Origin: JBDTVS01 sp040007095
GTDB taxonomy: Bacteria; Acidobacteriota; Vicinamibacteria; Vicinamibacterales; CAVVIG01
NCBI GenBank assembly: GCA_040007095.1
Contig: JBDTVS010000144.1
Span: 1 to 12,889 of the forward strand
Direction of reading: 5' to 3'
DNA length: 12,889 nucleotides
The translations under genes were made by a program, and so were the position numbers. How positions within the stretch are numbered: position 1 is the first letter of the stretch; each line of letters opens with the position of its first letter. Under the pieces are notes generated by a model. That model ran no database searches and was not told where the DNA came from. It saw nothing but the letters and a program-made list of their open reading frames with translations. Shown here piece after piece: positions 1 to 6,714 of this stretch.

Positions 1-144
1 TGGGTGTAGGCATGGCCAAAGCCTACCGTTCACCCCCGACTTTCTGCTGCACTCCAGCTTCCGCTCGCCGGCGATCGCCTTCAACATGGCGTAGTCCTCC
101 TCAGTCACTTTCGTGCCGATCGACTTCGTGAGCACGCGGGCCAT
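1..144 (-). CDS. Partial ribbon-helix-helix-like (mobilization-type) protein, runs off the left edge
   Basis: Forty-eight codons are open from ATG (142-144) to the window edge, so the gene is incomplete. An AAGGAG ribosome binding site (complement of 154-159) lies 9 nt before this ATG, which fixes the start over nearby ATGs. Residues 7-21 (KSIGTKVTEEDYAML) resemble the beta strand and first helix of ribbon-helix-helix DNA-binding proteins, of the kind that accompany relaxases or act as small plasmid repressors. After residue 30 the sequence (ECSRKSGVNGRL) no longer looks like the second helix of that fold, so the gene may be truncated or rearranged near position 50. The role in mobilization is inferred only from the N-terminal motif and the plasmid context. 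Confidence 0.45.
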   Translation of the reverse strand, partial: MARVLTKSIGTKVTEEDYAMLKAIAGERKLECSRKSGVNGRLWPCLHP

Positions 145-658
145 CGTACGCATCTCCTTCACAGCGCGAGACTGGAGCATTCGACGGGCGGCGACTCGTC
201 ACCCGCCACTCAACGACGGATGGACGCGAAACCAGCCGTTCCCCGCGAGTACTCCGGGCGGTGCTCGCGAGCACTCGCGGTTACTCGGCAGCACCACCCA
301 GAGGGGGTGACGTGTACAGAGTCTTCCGATGCCGCAGGCATCGCGTTCGGTCATTTCGGTCTTCGGTCTAGTTGGCGATGCGCTCGCTGCTGTCGTCCGC
401 TAGAGACATGGCCTGCGGCGAGCGGCCGGCCATCCACTGGCGTGTCCTCCGACGGTCGACGAGATGGGGTTCTGGTGTCGAGCGCGTTCCCGTTGACCGT
501 CGTCGCGCAACCCCCAGAGCCACGTGTGGGCCTGCTGTTCTGGCGCCAGAGGCGCTGCGCCGGGTGCGCGACAGACTTTCGGCCGTGACTCGGTCAGTGC
601 TGGAGTGTCGGCGCCGCAGAATCGCAAGACTCGGGACGCGGGGACCGGGCGACCGCGC
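145..658. other. Gene-free stretch with small hairpins and short repeats
   Basis: No convincing coding sequence was found on either strand; the open frames here have no recognisable protein features. It holds a perfect 14-bp palindrome GTGCTCGCGAGCAC (261-274), nested inside the wider inverted pair CGCGAGT (244-250) and ACTCGCG (273-279). It also holds a hairpin with arms CGATGCC and GGCATCG around GCA (327-343), followed directly by three copies of TTCGGTC (346-352, 355-361, 362-368). The position upstream of a possible mobilization-type gene makes an operator or transfer origin conceivable, but no known nic consensus was recognised. Confidence 0.4.
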
Positions 659-1162
659 TCATTGTTTGGTGAGCACGAGTTGGCCAGAGAACGTCATTCG
701 CTGGCCGGTTGGATCCGCGCAGTCCAGCCCGCCGATTTGCCCGATCGCGAGGGTGTCCGTGACCTGGCTGACCGTCGTGAACTCTCCCGCACACTGCCGC
801 GGGGATTGGTAGCTCCCCGAGGTGGACATCTGGGACGGCGGCGTGATGGTTTCCATCGCGGCGGTCGTGGTGGTGGCCTGCAACGGGAGCCAGCCATTCG
901 TGGTGTCCCACGTGATCCGGAACTGCTGGCCATTCGTGCCCGGCACCAGCACGACCGTCCAGGTCAGCGGCCCCGACACCGGGCTCGCATCAGGGACGGT
1001 GATCGTCATGGTGCCGCGCCAGACGCCAGTGAAAAACGAGTGCTCCACCGGCGTACTGCCGGTCGGAGAGGTCGGCGAGGTGCCTCCACACGCGGCCGCG
1101 AGCAGCGCACCGGTCACTGCCACAATGCCGACATACATGTGCGAGGCTGTCTGTGCATTCAT
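659..1162 (-). CDS. Small secreted lipoprotein, unknown function
   Basis: This 167-residue protein begins with a short n-region, a hydrophobic stretch at about residues 10-24 (YVGIVAVTGALLAAA) and Cys25 in an LAAAC context, which fits a signal peptidase II lipobox. Lipid anchoring at Cys25 is therefore expected. A Gly/Ser/Thr/Pro linker follows. The rest is rich in Thr, Ser and Trp with alternating hydrophobic residues (GVWRGTMTITV, then repeated short strands, ending FSGQLVLTKQ), suggesting an all-beta, lipocalin-like fold. Lipoproteins of this general look are common in Acidobacteriota, but no specific family is assigned. The gene starts 33 nt after the end of the broken trbB-like gene on the same strand, so it may once have been in its operon; only a weak AGGA precedes the ATG. 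A second possible start is Met9. The lipoprotein call is fairly secure; the function is unknown. Confidence 0.7.
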   Translation of the reverse strand: MNAQTASHMYVGIVAVTGALLAAACGGTSPTSPTGSTPVEHSFFTGVWRGTMTITVPDASPVSGPLTWTVVLVPGTNGQQFRITWDTTNGWLPLQATTTTAAMETITPPSQMSTSGSYQSPRQCAGEFTTVSQVTDTLAIGQIGGLDCADPTGQRMTFSGQLVLTKQ

Positions 1163-1195
1163 GACCGCACGTCCTAGCAGAAAAAGAAGGGAACG

Positions 1196-1744
1196 CTAAC
1201 ACAACGTGTACGCGTCTTGCGTGACAAATCGCTCAAGTCTTGCGTCGAATTGTTCGATGGACAGGATGTGCGACACGCGCCGAGTCCCGACGTCCGAGCG
1301 CGTGATATGTACGACCATGTGAATGGCCGAGGCGATGGCTTCTCGGACCGCCGCATGCGGCAATCCGACGCCGCCACGGGCGACACAATGCGCCACTCTG
1401 GTGAGGGCTTCCGGCGCGGAATTGGCGTGGACCGTCGTCAGACTGCCACGGTGCCCGGTATTCAGCGCCTAGAGGAGATCGAAGGCCTCGCCCCCTCGCA
1501 CTTCCCCGACCACAATCCGGTCGGGGCGTTGTCGCAAGGTCGCCTTGAGCAAGTCGGCAATCGTGACGGCGTCCACGGCCGGGACGTCGTGTGACGCCGG
1601 CCGAGCACGACGGGCTTCGAAACTCAGCACGTTCTCCCGTTTCCCTAGATGAATTTCGGACGTTTCCTCGATGACGACGAGCCGGTCTCCCACAGGAATC
1701 ACAATCGCGTCTCGTCCCCGCAGACGATGCACGCCTTGGGCCAC
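1196..1744 (-). pseudogene. Remnant of a VirB11/TrbB-family conjugation ATPase
   Basis: The frame encodes the C-terminal half of a type IV secretion hexameric ATPase. Recognisable blocks are VVIEETSEIHL (Walker-B-like Asp-box region), then DLLKATLRQRPDRIVVGEVRGGEA, then ALNTGHRGSLTTVHANSA with the His-box. Two defects are visible. A TAG codon (1469-1471) interrupts the frame exactly where the family usually reads Leu-Gln-Ala-Leu-Asn-Thr-Gly-His, so a CAG to TAG change is the simplest explanation. The N-terminal domain and the Walker A loop, expected about 20 residues upstream of VVIEET, are absent in all three minus frames; homology stops near 1700. The protein would normally power pilus assembly or substrate transfer at the inner membrane, but this copy cannot bind ATP normally. 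No other conjugation gene is visible nearby, so it is a relic of a transfer region. An assembly error cannot explain the missing N-terminus. Confidence 0.8.
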
Positions 1745-1854
1745 CAGGTCCCGTTCTCACCGAGGTCCACACCCGCGCGATCGTCTTCGAGTCGCGTGCG
1801 CTGCTGCGCCAACGCCTGGAGGCGTCGCCGCTCCCGTTCGTCGTGATCGCTCAT
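1699..1854 (-). CDS. Short ORF, possible 5' fragment of an unknown gene
   Basis: Fifty-one codons run from ATG (1852-1854), with GGAG 6 nt upstream, to a TGA. The predicted peptide is strongly charged at first (MSDHDERERRRLQALAQQ, likely helical) and ends with a Cys-X-X-Cys pair (ACIVCGDE). Its 3' part overlaps, in another frame, the point where trbB homology begins. It may therefore be the start of a different gene fused to the trbB remnant by deletion. The good start signal and codon choice are the only support; it was not recognised as a known family. Confidence 0.3.
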   Translation of the reverse strand: MSDHDERERRRLQALAQQRTRLEDDRAGVDLGENGTWWPKACIVCGDETRL

Positions 1855-2394
1855 GCCGTTCTCCACGTCTCGCACGCCAGCGCCGGTCGAACCAAGGTCG
1901 GACCCAAGGTCGATAGATCATGTCCTCGGCGTGCACATCGTCAGACGACGTGTGAGGTGCCATCTGCCGCGCTGGTGAGTCCATCCAGATGGCATCCGCC
2001 ACTCACCGCGGGCCCGCTGGCGCGGCGGCTCGCCTCCGGCGTCGGCTGGTCGCGAGCGAGTGTGTACCGATCGATCCACATATGCCGGCGACGTCAGACG
2101 CCCGACCGTCTCAAATGACTGGCGACGCGACCGCTTACGTCGGCACGACGTGCCTGGGGGAGCACTCCCCTGCCCATAGGCACCCAAAATCCTGATGGTC
2201 GTCCGTCGGGCCGCCGATTCGTGGTCCGGCCCGCCGGATTCGCGACCAACACCCGCTGTGAAGGCAGCCCGACCAGCACCTCAGAGTCGTAGGTTGGCGT
2301 TCGCCCTCACTCAGAGCGCGTGCCACCGCGGGGATTGACGGGCTTGTCTGCCCTGCATGTGCCCGCGATTGGCGACACGACGAGCGCGGTGTGT
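1855..2394. other. Gene-free stretch with clustered hairpins
   Basis: No reading frame here shows protein-like features on either strand. Three inverted repeats lie close together: GGCACG-A-CGTGCC (2142-2154), GGGGAG-CA-CTCCCC (2157-2170) and TCCGGC-CC-GCCGGA (2225-2238). None is followed by a T-run on the minus strand, so they are not standard intrinsic terminators for the helicase gene, which ends at 2395. They could be operators, single-strand replication signals or simply GC-rich chance structures. Confidence 0.4.
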
Positions 2395-4599
2395 TCATGG
2401 TCGCGAGCGATCTTGAGTGGACGTTCCACCGAGCCATTCGTGCAACTTCGACCACCGCCGCCGGCCCGACACATTCCGCACCGCCATCGCGAGCGCCTTC
2501 TGCTGGCCGACCAGGACCACCAGTTGCTTGCCTCGGGTCACGCCTGTATAGAGCAGATTCCGCTGCAGCATCACGTAGTGCTGCGTGAGGACGGGGATGA
2601 CCACCGCGGGATATTCAGAGCCCTGCGATTTGTGAATCGTCACGGCGTAAGCCGGCATCAGCGTGTCCAGCTCGCCGAACGCGTACGTCACGGGACGGCC
2701 GTCGAAATGCGCCGTCAGTTCGCCGGCGTCGGGATCGACCTCGTCGATATACCCAATATGCCCGTTATACACCTCCTTGTCGTCGTCGTTCTCGATTTGC
2801 ATGACCTTGTCGCCGGGGGCGAAGGTCCAGCCGAACCGCTCGACCTTGGGCTCGCCGACGGGACTCAAGGCGGCCTGCAGCGCAATGTTGAGAGAGCGCG
2901 CGCCGACGCCGCCTCGATTTATCGGGCACAGCACCTGGATGTCGCGCATGGCGTTGAGGCCGAAGCGCTGCGGGATCCGTGTTTTCACCACGTCGACAAT
3001 GCGCCGCGCCGCGGTCTCTGGATCGTCCGCCGGCACGACATAGAAATCGCTATCGCCCTCGGGTTTCCGCATCTCGGGCATGACGCCCTGGTTGATGCGG
3101 TGCGCGCTGACGATGATCTGGCTGCGGGCGGCTTGACGGAACACCTCGGTGAGCCGCACGACGGGCACCGCGCCGGACCCGATGATGTCGGCCAACACCT
3201 GGCCGGGACCGACGGATGGCAGCTGGTCGATATCGCCGACGATCAGCAGCGCCGCGCGTTCAGGCACCGCCTTGAGCAGCGCGTGCATCAACAGCACGTC
3301 CACCATCGAGGTCTCATCGATGATCAGCAGGTCGCTTTCGAGCGGGTGGTCGCCGTCCCGTTTGAAGCCGCCCCCCTTGGGATCCACTTCGAGCAGCCTG
3401 TGGATCGTCTTGGCGTTGTGACCGGTCGTCTCGTGCAGCCGCTTGGCGGCACGGCCGGTGGGCGCCCCCAGCAGGATCGTGACGCGCTTGGCGGACAGAA
3501 TGCCCAGGATCGCCTTCACGATGGTGGTTTTGCCCACCACCGCCCGCCCGTGATCACGAGCACCTTGCTCACCAACGCGAGACGTACCGCCGATCGCTGA
3601 GTCGCGGCGAGCCCGAGGCCGATCCGTTGTTCAATCCAGGGGACGGCCTTGTCGACGTCGATCGGCCTCCACGGCAGCGGGGCGCGCGCCAGCGCGAGCA
3701 GGCGATCCGCGATGGCCCGCTCGGCGCGATAGAGACTGGACAGAAAAATGCACGCGGACTCCCCCACGCGATCCGCCGTGACGGTGCCCTCCGTCAGTTC
3801 AAGCGCGAGGGCCGTGCCGATGCGATCGGCCGGCACGGCGAGCAGCCCTTCCGCCAACGGCATCAACTCGGTCGTGGGGAGCCCGCAGTGGCCGTCATCC
3901 ATGGCCTCGGTGAGTGCGTAGGAGATGCCCGCTCGCACCCGAATCATGGCGGTCTTCTCGATGCCCAGCTTCATGGCGATGGCATCGGCGGTCTTGAAAC
4001 CGATGCCACGAATGTCGCGCGCGAGACGGTACGGATTCTCCGTCATGACCTGGACGGCATCGGTGCCGTAGGTCTTGAAGATGCGGACCGCCCGTGCCGT
4101 GCCCACGCCGTGGCTATGCAGGAAGATCATGATCTCGCGGACGACCTTCTGCTCGGCCCACGAGCCGGTGATCCGTTGCGCGCGCATCGGACCGATCCCG
4201 GGGACCTCGCGCAGCCGCTGGGGCTCCGCCTCGATGACGCCGAATACGTGCTCGCCAAAGGCACGCACCAATTTCTGCGCGTAGACCGGGCCAATACCGC
4301 GAATCATCCCAGACGCGAGGTATTTCTCGATCCCGTCGATCGAGGTCGGGGCGGACGTGCGCAGGAAGTGCGCCTTGAATTGTGGCCCGTGCGTGCGATC
4401 GTTGACCCAGGCACCGGAGGCGGTGACCCACTCCCCCGCCGCGATCACCGCGGCGTGACCGACAACGGTGATCAACTCGCGGTGTCCCCGCGCTTGGACG
4501 CGGAGCACACAAAAACCGGTGGCCGGCTGGTGGAAGGTGACGGCGCTCAACCAGGCCGGCGAGCACCTCCTGAGCCAGCGGCGCGCGCGGCTCACTCAT
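2395..4599 (-). pseudogene. recD2: RecD2-type SF1B DNA helicase with two frameshifts
   Basis: Joined across frames this is a 734-residue protein, the normal size for RecD2 (5'-3' helicases acting in DNA repair without RecBC). Starting at ATG 4597-4599 it reads MSEPRAPLAQEVLAGLVER, then shifts frame near 4541-4547 (one extra base: GAGCGCCGTC instead of an expected GAGCGCGTC) into VTFHQPATGFCVLR. Helix-hairpin-helix motifs follow (GMIRGIGPVYAQKL, REVPGIGPMRAQRI, DIRGIGFKTADAI). A second shift (one base lost) falls inside Walker A near 3535-3548, where ITGG is followed out of frame by VGKTTIVKAIL. The remaining helicase motifs are intact: GAPTGRAAKRL, LLIIDETSMVD, LLIVGDIDQLPSVG, YAVTIHKSQGSEYP and LLYTGVTRGK. 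The two shifts cancel, so everything else is preserved. True decay would usually leave more damage, so sequencing error is a real alternative. As written, only two partial proteins would be made. Confidence 0.85.
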
Positions 4600-4768
4600 C
4601 GGCATTCGACGGCACCTTACGGTCGCCGCCGGCCGGCGTGCCCGCGGGCAGCCAGCCACGAGTGGGCGCGGTCACATATAGCAGCCCAAGGACGATGTCC
4701 GACACATTTGCGGGGAACCACTCTCCCTCCGAGCGTGTCGGTAAGCTCGTGTGTTCATGAGCGCCCAC
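4592..4768 (-). CDS. Possible small ORF overlapping the helicase start
   Basis: A 58-codon frame from GTG (4766-4768) ends with GAT GAG TGA, overlapping the ATG of the RecD2 frame by 8 bp (ATGAGTGA), an arrangement typical of translational coupling. The peptide contains EGEWFPANVSDIVLGLLYVTAP and looks plausible as protein, but there is no clear ribosome binding site for the GTG and no family was recognised. The frame is open further upstream, so the start is uncertain. It could also be a chance frame. Confidence 0.25.
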   Translation of the reverse strand: MGAHEHTSLPTRSEGEWFPANVSDIVLGLLYVTAPTRGWLPAGTPAGGDRKVPSNADE

Positions 4769-4841
4769 CGAGCAGGAACATTCACGATCACGCCAATGCG
4801 TGGCGAGTACCGATTCGCTCACGACCCGGGGACGACAAGCA

Positions 4842-5084
4842 ATGCGGATGTCGGCCGTTGTGGCGTTCCGGCCCATCAGTGTCGTCAAGCGCGTCCTTGA
4901 CGTCAACGACTGGCCTGCCGTTGATCGCTTCGACCGGTTTCAATGCGCGTGGGTATTGTCACCTGGCGCACCTCGACACAGTGCCAATGGGTTTGGCCTC
5001 ACGGAGATCGAGCGCATCTTCAATTGGCGATCCGAGAGTTGGCGGGCGGCGCAGCGCCAGACCGGACTCCAAGGGAAATTCTGA
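4842..5084 (+). CDS. Hypothetical protein, first of a coupled pair
   Basis: The frame is open from 4800; the ATG at 4842 or the one at 4848 is preferred because codon use becomes clearly GC-rich at the third position from there. The 80-residue product (MRMSAVVAFRPISVV at the start, FGLTEIERIFNWRSESWRAA near the end) is Trp- and Phe-containing and looks like a small soluble protein. Its stop TGA overlaps the ATG of the next ORF (TGATG at 5082-5086), a classical coupling arrangement that supports both ORFs. No family was recognised and no strong ribosome binding site is seen. A shorter ORF from ATG 4757 in another frame (FTITPMRGEYRFAHDP) also looks protein-like, so a frameshift upstream is possible. 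Confidence 0.4.
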   Translation: MRMSAVVAFRPISVVKRVLDVNDWPAVDRFDRFQCAWVLSPGAPRHSANGFGLTEIERIFNWRSESWRAAQRQTGLQGKF

Positions 5085-5353
5085 TGGTTCGCGAACACAA
5101 TTTCCCATCGCTAATGGACTTCGACCCGCCATCACAACCGTTGGTGGCGCCGCGAGCTTCCACGCGCACAAGCCGTCGGCGTGGTCTGAGCGTCGACGGA
5201 TCCGTCACCATTCCGCGGCCGCCTGGGTGGTGGACGTGTGTTGCCTGCGGAGCCAGCGCGGGCTGCCGCGCGATAGCCTTCATGCTCGAAGCGGGCGGCG
5301 GCGTGGCGTGCGAATGTCCCAGAGACGCTCGGTCGGTAAGGCAGTGGAAATAA
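5084..5353 (+). pseudogene. Small Cys-containing ORF interrupted by the insertion sequence
   Basis: An ATG at 5084 has AAGGGA 7 nt upstream and overlaps the stop of the preceding ORF. The frame gives 89 residues: a basic, disordered-looking N-terminal half (SLMDFDPPSQPLVAP, then Arg/Thr/Ser-rich), followed by PGWWTCVACGASAGC and ACECPRD. The Cys-X-X-Cys and Cys-X-Cys spacing could bind a metal, though this is speculative. The last five codons (from GTA at 5336) enter the left inverted repeat of the ISAzo13-family element, and the stop codon TAA belongs to the element. If the element and one TA copy are removed, the frame continues after 6646 as VALQRRDIDRRRSLTGG and so on, for about 24 more codons before a TGA. 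The IS therefore probably truncated this gene. Function unknown. Confidence 0.45.
5337..5350 (+). repeat. Left terminal inverted repeat of the IS
   Basis: TAAGGCAGTGGAAA matches the complement of 6633-6646 at all 14 positions. Similarity continues imperfectly for about ten more bases. Confidence 0.85.
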
Positions 5354-5396
5354 ATTAAGTACCAATATCTCGTAGAGTGTACTACGCTGCCTGTGC

Positions 5397-6620
5397 GTGA
5401 CGAATCTCGCCCAACTGACCGCCAAGTTTCAGGCCGTATGGCCGTTGCTGGATGAACGGTCGCGCCGACTGATGGCGGCAGGGGAAGCGACCTCGCTGGG
5501 CCGAGGCGGCGTCAGTGCGGTGAGTCGCGCCTGTGGGCTCTCGCGTCGGGCGATTACCAAGGGGATCCAGGAGATTCGCGCGGGCGTCGTGCTGGCACCC
5601 GGCCGGATCCGCCGGCCGGGCGCGGGCCGCAAAGCGATCGGCGTGATGGATCCCGGCCTGGTCGACGCGTTGAACGGCCTCATCGCGGATGACACCCACG
5701 GAACGCCCACGTCGCCGCTCCGGTGGATCAATCAGAGCACCCGCACGCTGGCCACGACGTTGACCCGTCGGCGGCATCCCGTGAGCCACACCAAGGTCGG
5801 ACACCTGTTGCACGATCTCGGCTACGGGCTGCAGCGCAACCGGAAGACGACGGAGGGCGCCGACCATCCCGACCGCGACGCCCAATTCCGCCACATCAAC
5901 GCCATGGTGACGCGGGCGCTGGCGCAGCGGGCCCCGGTGATCTCGGTCGATACCAAGAAAAAAGAGCTCCTGGGCGCCTATCGCAACGCCGGCGAACGCT
6001 GGCGTCCCGCGCACCAGCCGACCCGCGTCCGCGTGCACGACTTTCCGTCGCCGACGGTCCCGCGCGCGTATCCCTACGGCATCTATGACATCGGCCGCAA
6101 CACGGGCTTCGTCAATCTCGGCACCGATCATGACCCCGGCGCATTCGCAGTCGCCTCGATTCGGGGCTGGTGGCGGCACGAGGGCCGGCGCCTGTATCCG
6201 TCGGCGCGCACCCTCCTCATCACCGCGGACGGGGGCGGCAGCAACGGCTGGCGCTTGCGCCTCTGGAAGCTGGAACTGCAGGCGCTCGCCGATGAGACCG
6301 GCCTGCAGCTGGCCGTCTGCCACTTTCCGCCGGGCACCAGCAAGTGGAACAAGGTCGAGCATCGCCTCTTCTCGTTCATCTCCTCGAATTGGCGCGGGGA
6401 ACCGCTGCGGGACTACGAGACCGTCGTCCACCTCATCGCCAACACCACGACGGCGAGGGGCTTGACAGTCACGTGTCGCCTCGACCGCCGCCGGTATGCC
6501 ACAGGGCGCCGCGTCACCAATGACGAGATGAAACGGGTCAATCTCCACCGAGAGGCCTTTCATGGCGAGTGGAACTATGTCATCCGCCCTCGTCAGTCAC
6601 TATCGCATAAGTCTGATTGA
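5397..6620 (+). CDS. ISAzo13-family DDE transposase
   Basis: This 407-residue protein cuts and rejoins the ends of the surrounding insertion sequence. The N-terminal part carries a helix-turn-helix-like segment (about residues 36-60, GGVSAVSRACGLSRRAITKG) for end binding. Then follow the family blocks RRPGAGRK (73-79) and SHTKVGHLLHDLGYGLQRNRK (130-150). The catalytic acidic triad can be placed at Asp185 (ISVDTKKKELLG), Asp278 (LLITADGGGSNG) and Glu321 (SKWNKVEHRLFSF). The length and block order match full-length ISAzo13 transposases, and no frameshift or stop was seen, so it is probably active. The start is GTG at 5397, 60 bp inside the left end; no strong ribosome binding site precedes it, which is common for transposases. 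Confidence 0.9.
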   Translation: MTNLAQLTAKFQAVWPLLDERSRRLMAAGEATSLGRGGVSAVSRACGLSRRAITKGIQEIRAGVVLAPGRIRRPGAGRKAIGVMDPGLVDALNGLIADDTHGTPTSPLRWINQSTRTLATTLTRRRHPVSHTKVGHLLHDLGYGLQRNRKTTEGADHPDRDAQFRHINAMVTRALAQRAPVISVDTKKKELLGAYRNAGERWRPAHQPTRVRVHDFPSPTVPRAYPYGIYDIGRNTGFVNLGTDHDPGAFAVASIRGWWRHEGRRLYPSARTLLITADGGGSNGWRLRLWKLELQALADETGLQLAVCHFPPGTSKWNKVEHRLFSFISSNWRGEPLRDYETVVHLIANTTTARGLTVTCRLDRRRYATGRRVTNDEMKRVNLHREAFHGEWNYVIRPRQSLSHKSD

Positions 6621-6632
6621 CATACTTATTTC

Positions 6633-6646
6633 TTTCCACTGCCTTA
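6633..6646 (-). repeat. Right terminal inverted repeat of the IS
   Basis: Reads TAAGGCAGTGGAAA on the minus strand, identical to the left end at 5337-5350. It lies 12 bp beyond the transposase stop codon. Confidence 0.85.
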
Positions 6647-6714
6647 GCGCTACAGCGCCGGGACATCGATCGACGGCGGTCGCTTACTGGGGGTCCGGTT
6701 GCGACAGTTTGCGC

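Larger units (their letters stand above)
5337..6646. mobile_element. Complete ISAzo13-family insertion sequence
   Basis: The element is bounded by terminal inverted repeats: TAAGGCAGTGGAAA is perfect at 5337-5350 and, inverted, at 6633-6646. Imperfect similarity continues inward (TAAATTAAGTA at left against GAAATAAGTA at right). A TA dinucleotide sits at each outer edge and may be the target duplication; with the ends placed 2 bp inward, the element proper would be 5339-6644. One intact transposase gene fills the interior. The element sits between the small plus-strand ORF pair and the 3' side of repA, and its ends look undamaged, so insertion may be recent. Confidence 0.85.

Noticed and set aside
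2320..4760. Long plus-strand frames (426 and 377 codons) opposite the helicase
   Set aside because: They are antisense shadows of the RecD2 reading frames, rich in His/Arg/Asp with no recognisable domain, while the minus strand carries clear helicase motifs.
5382..6563. 393-codon minus-strand frame opposite the transposase
   Set aside because: Antisense shadow; the plus strand has the DDE triad and family blocks and is bounded by the IS ends.
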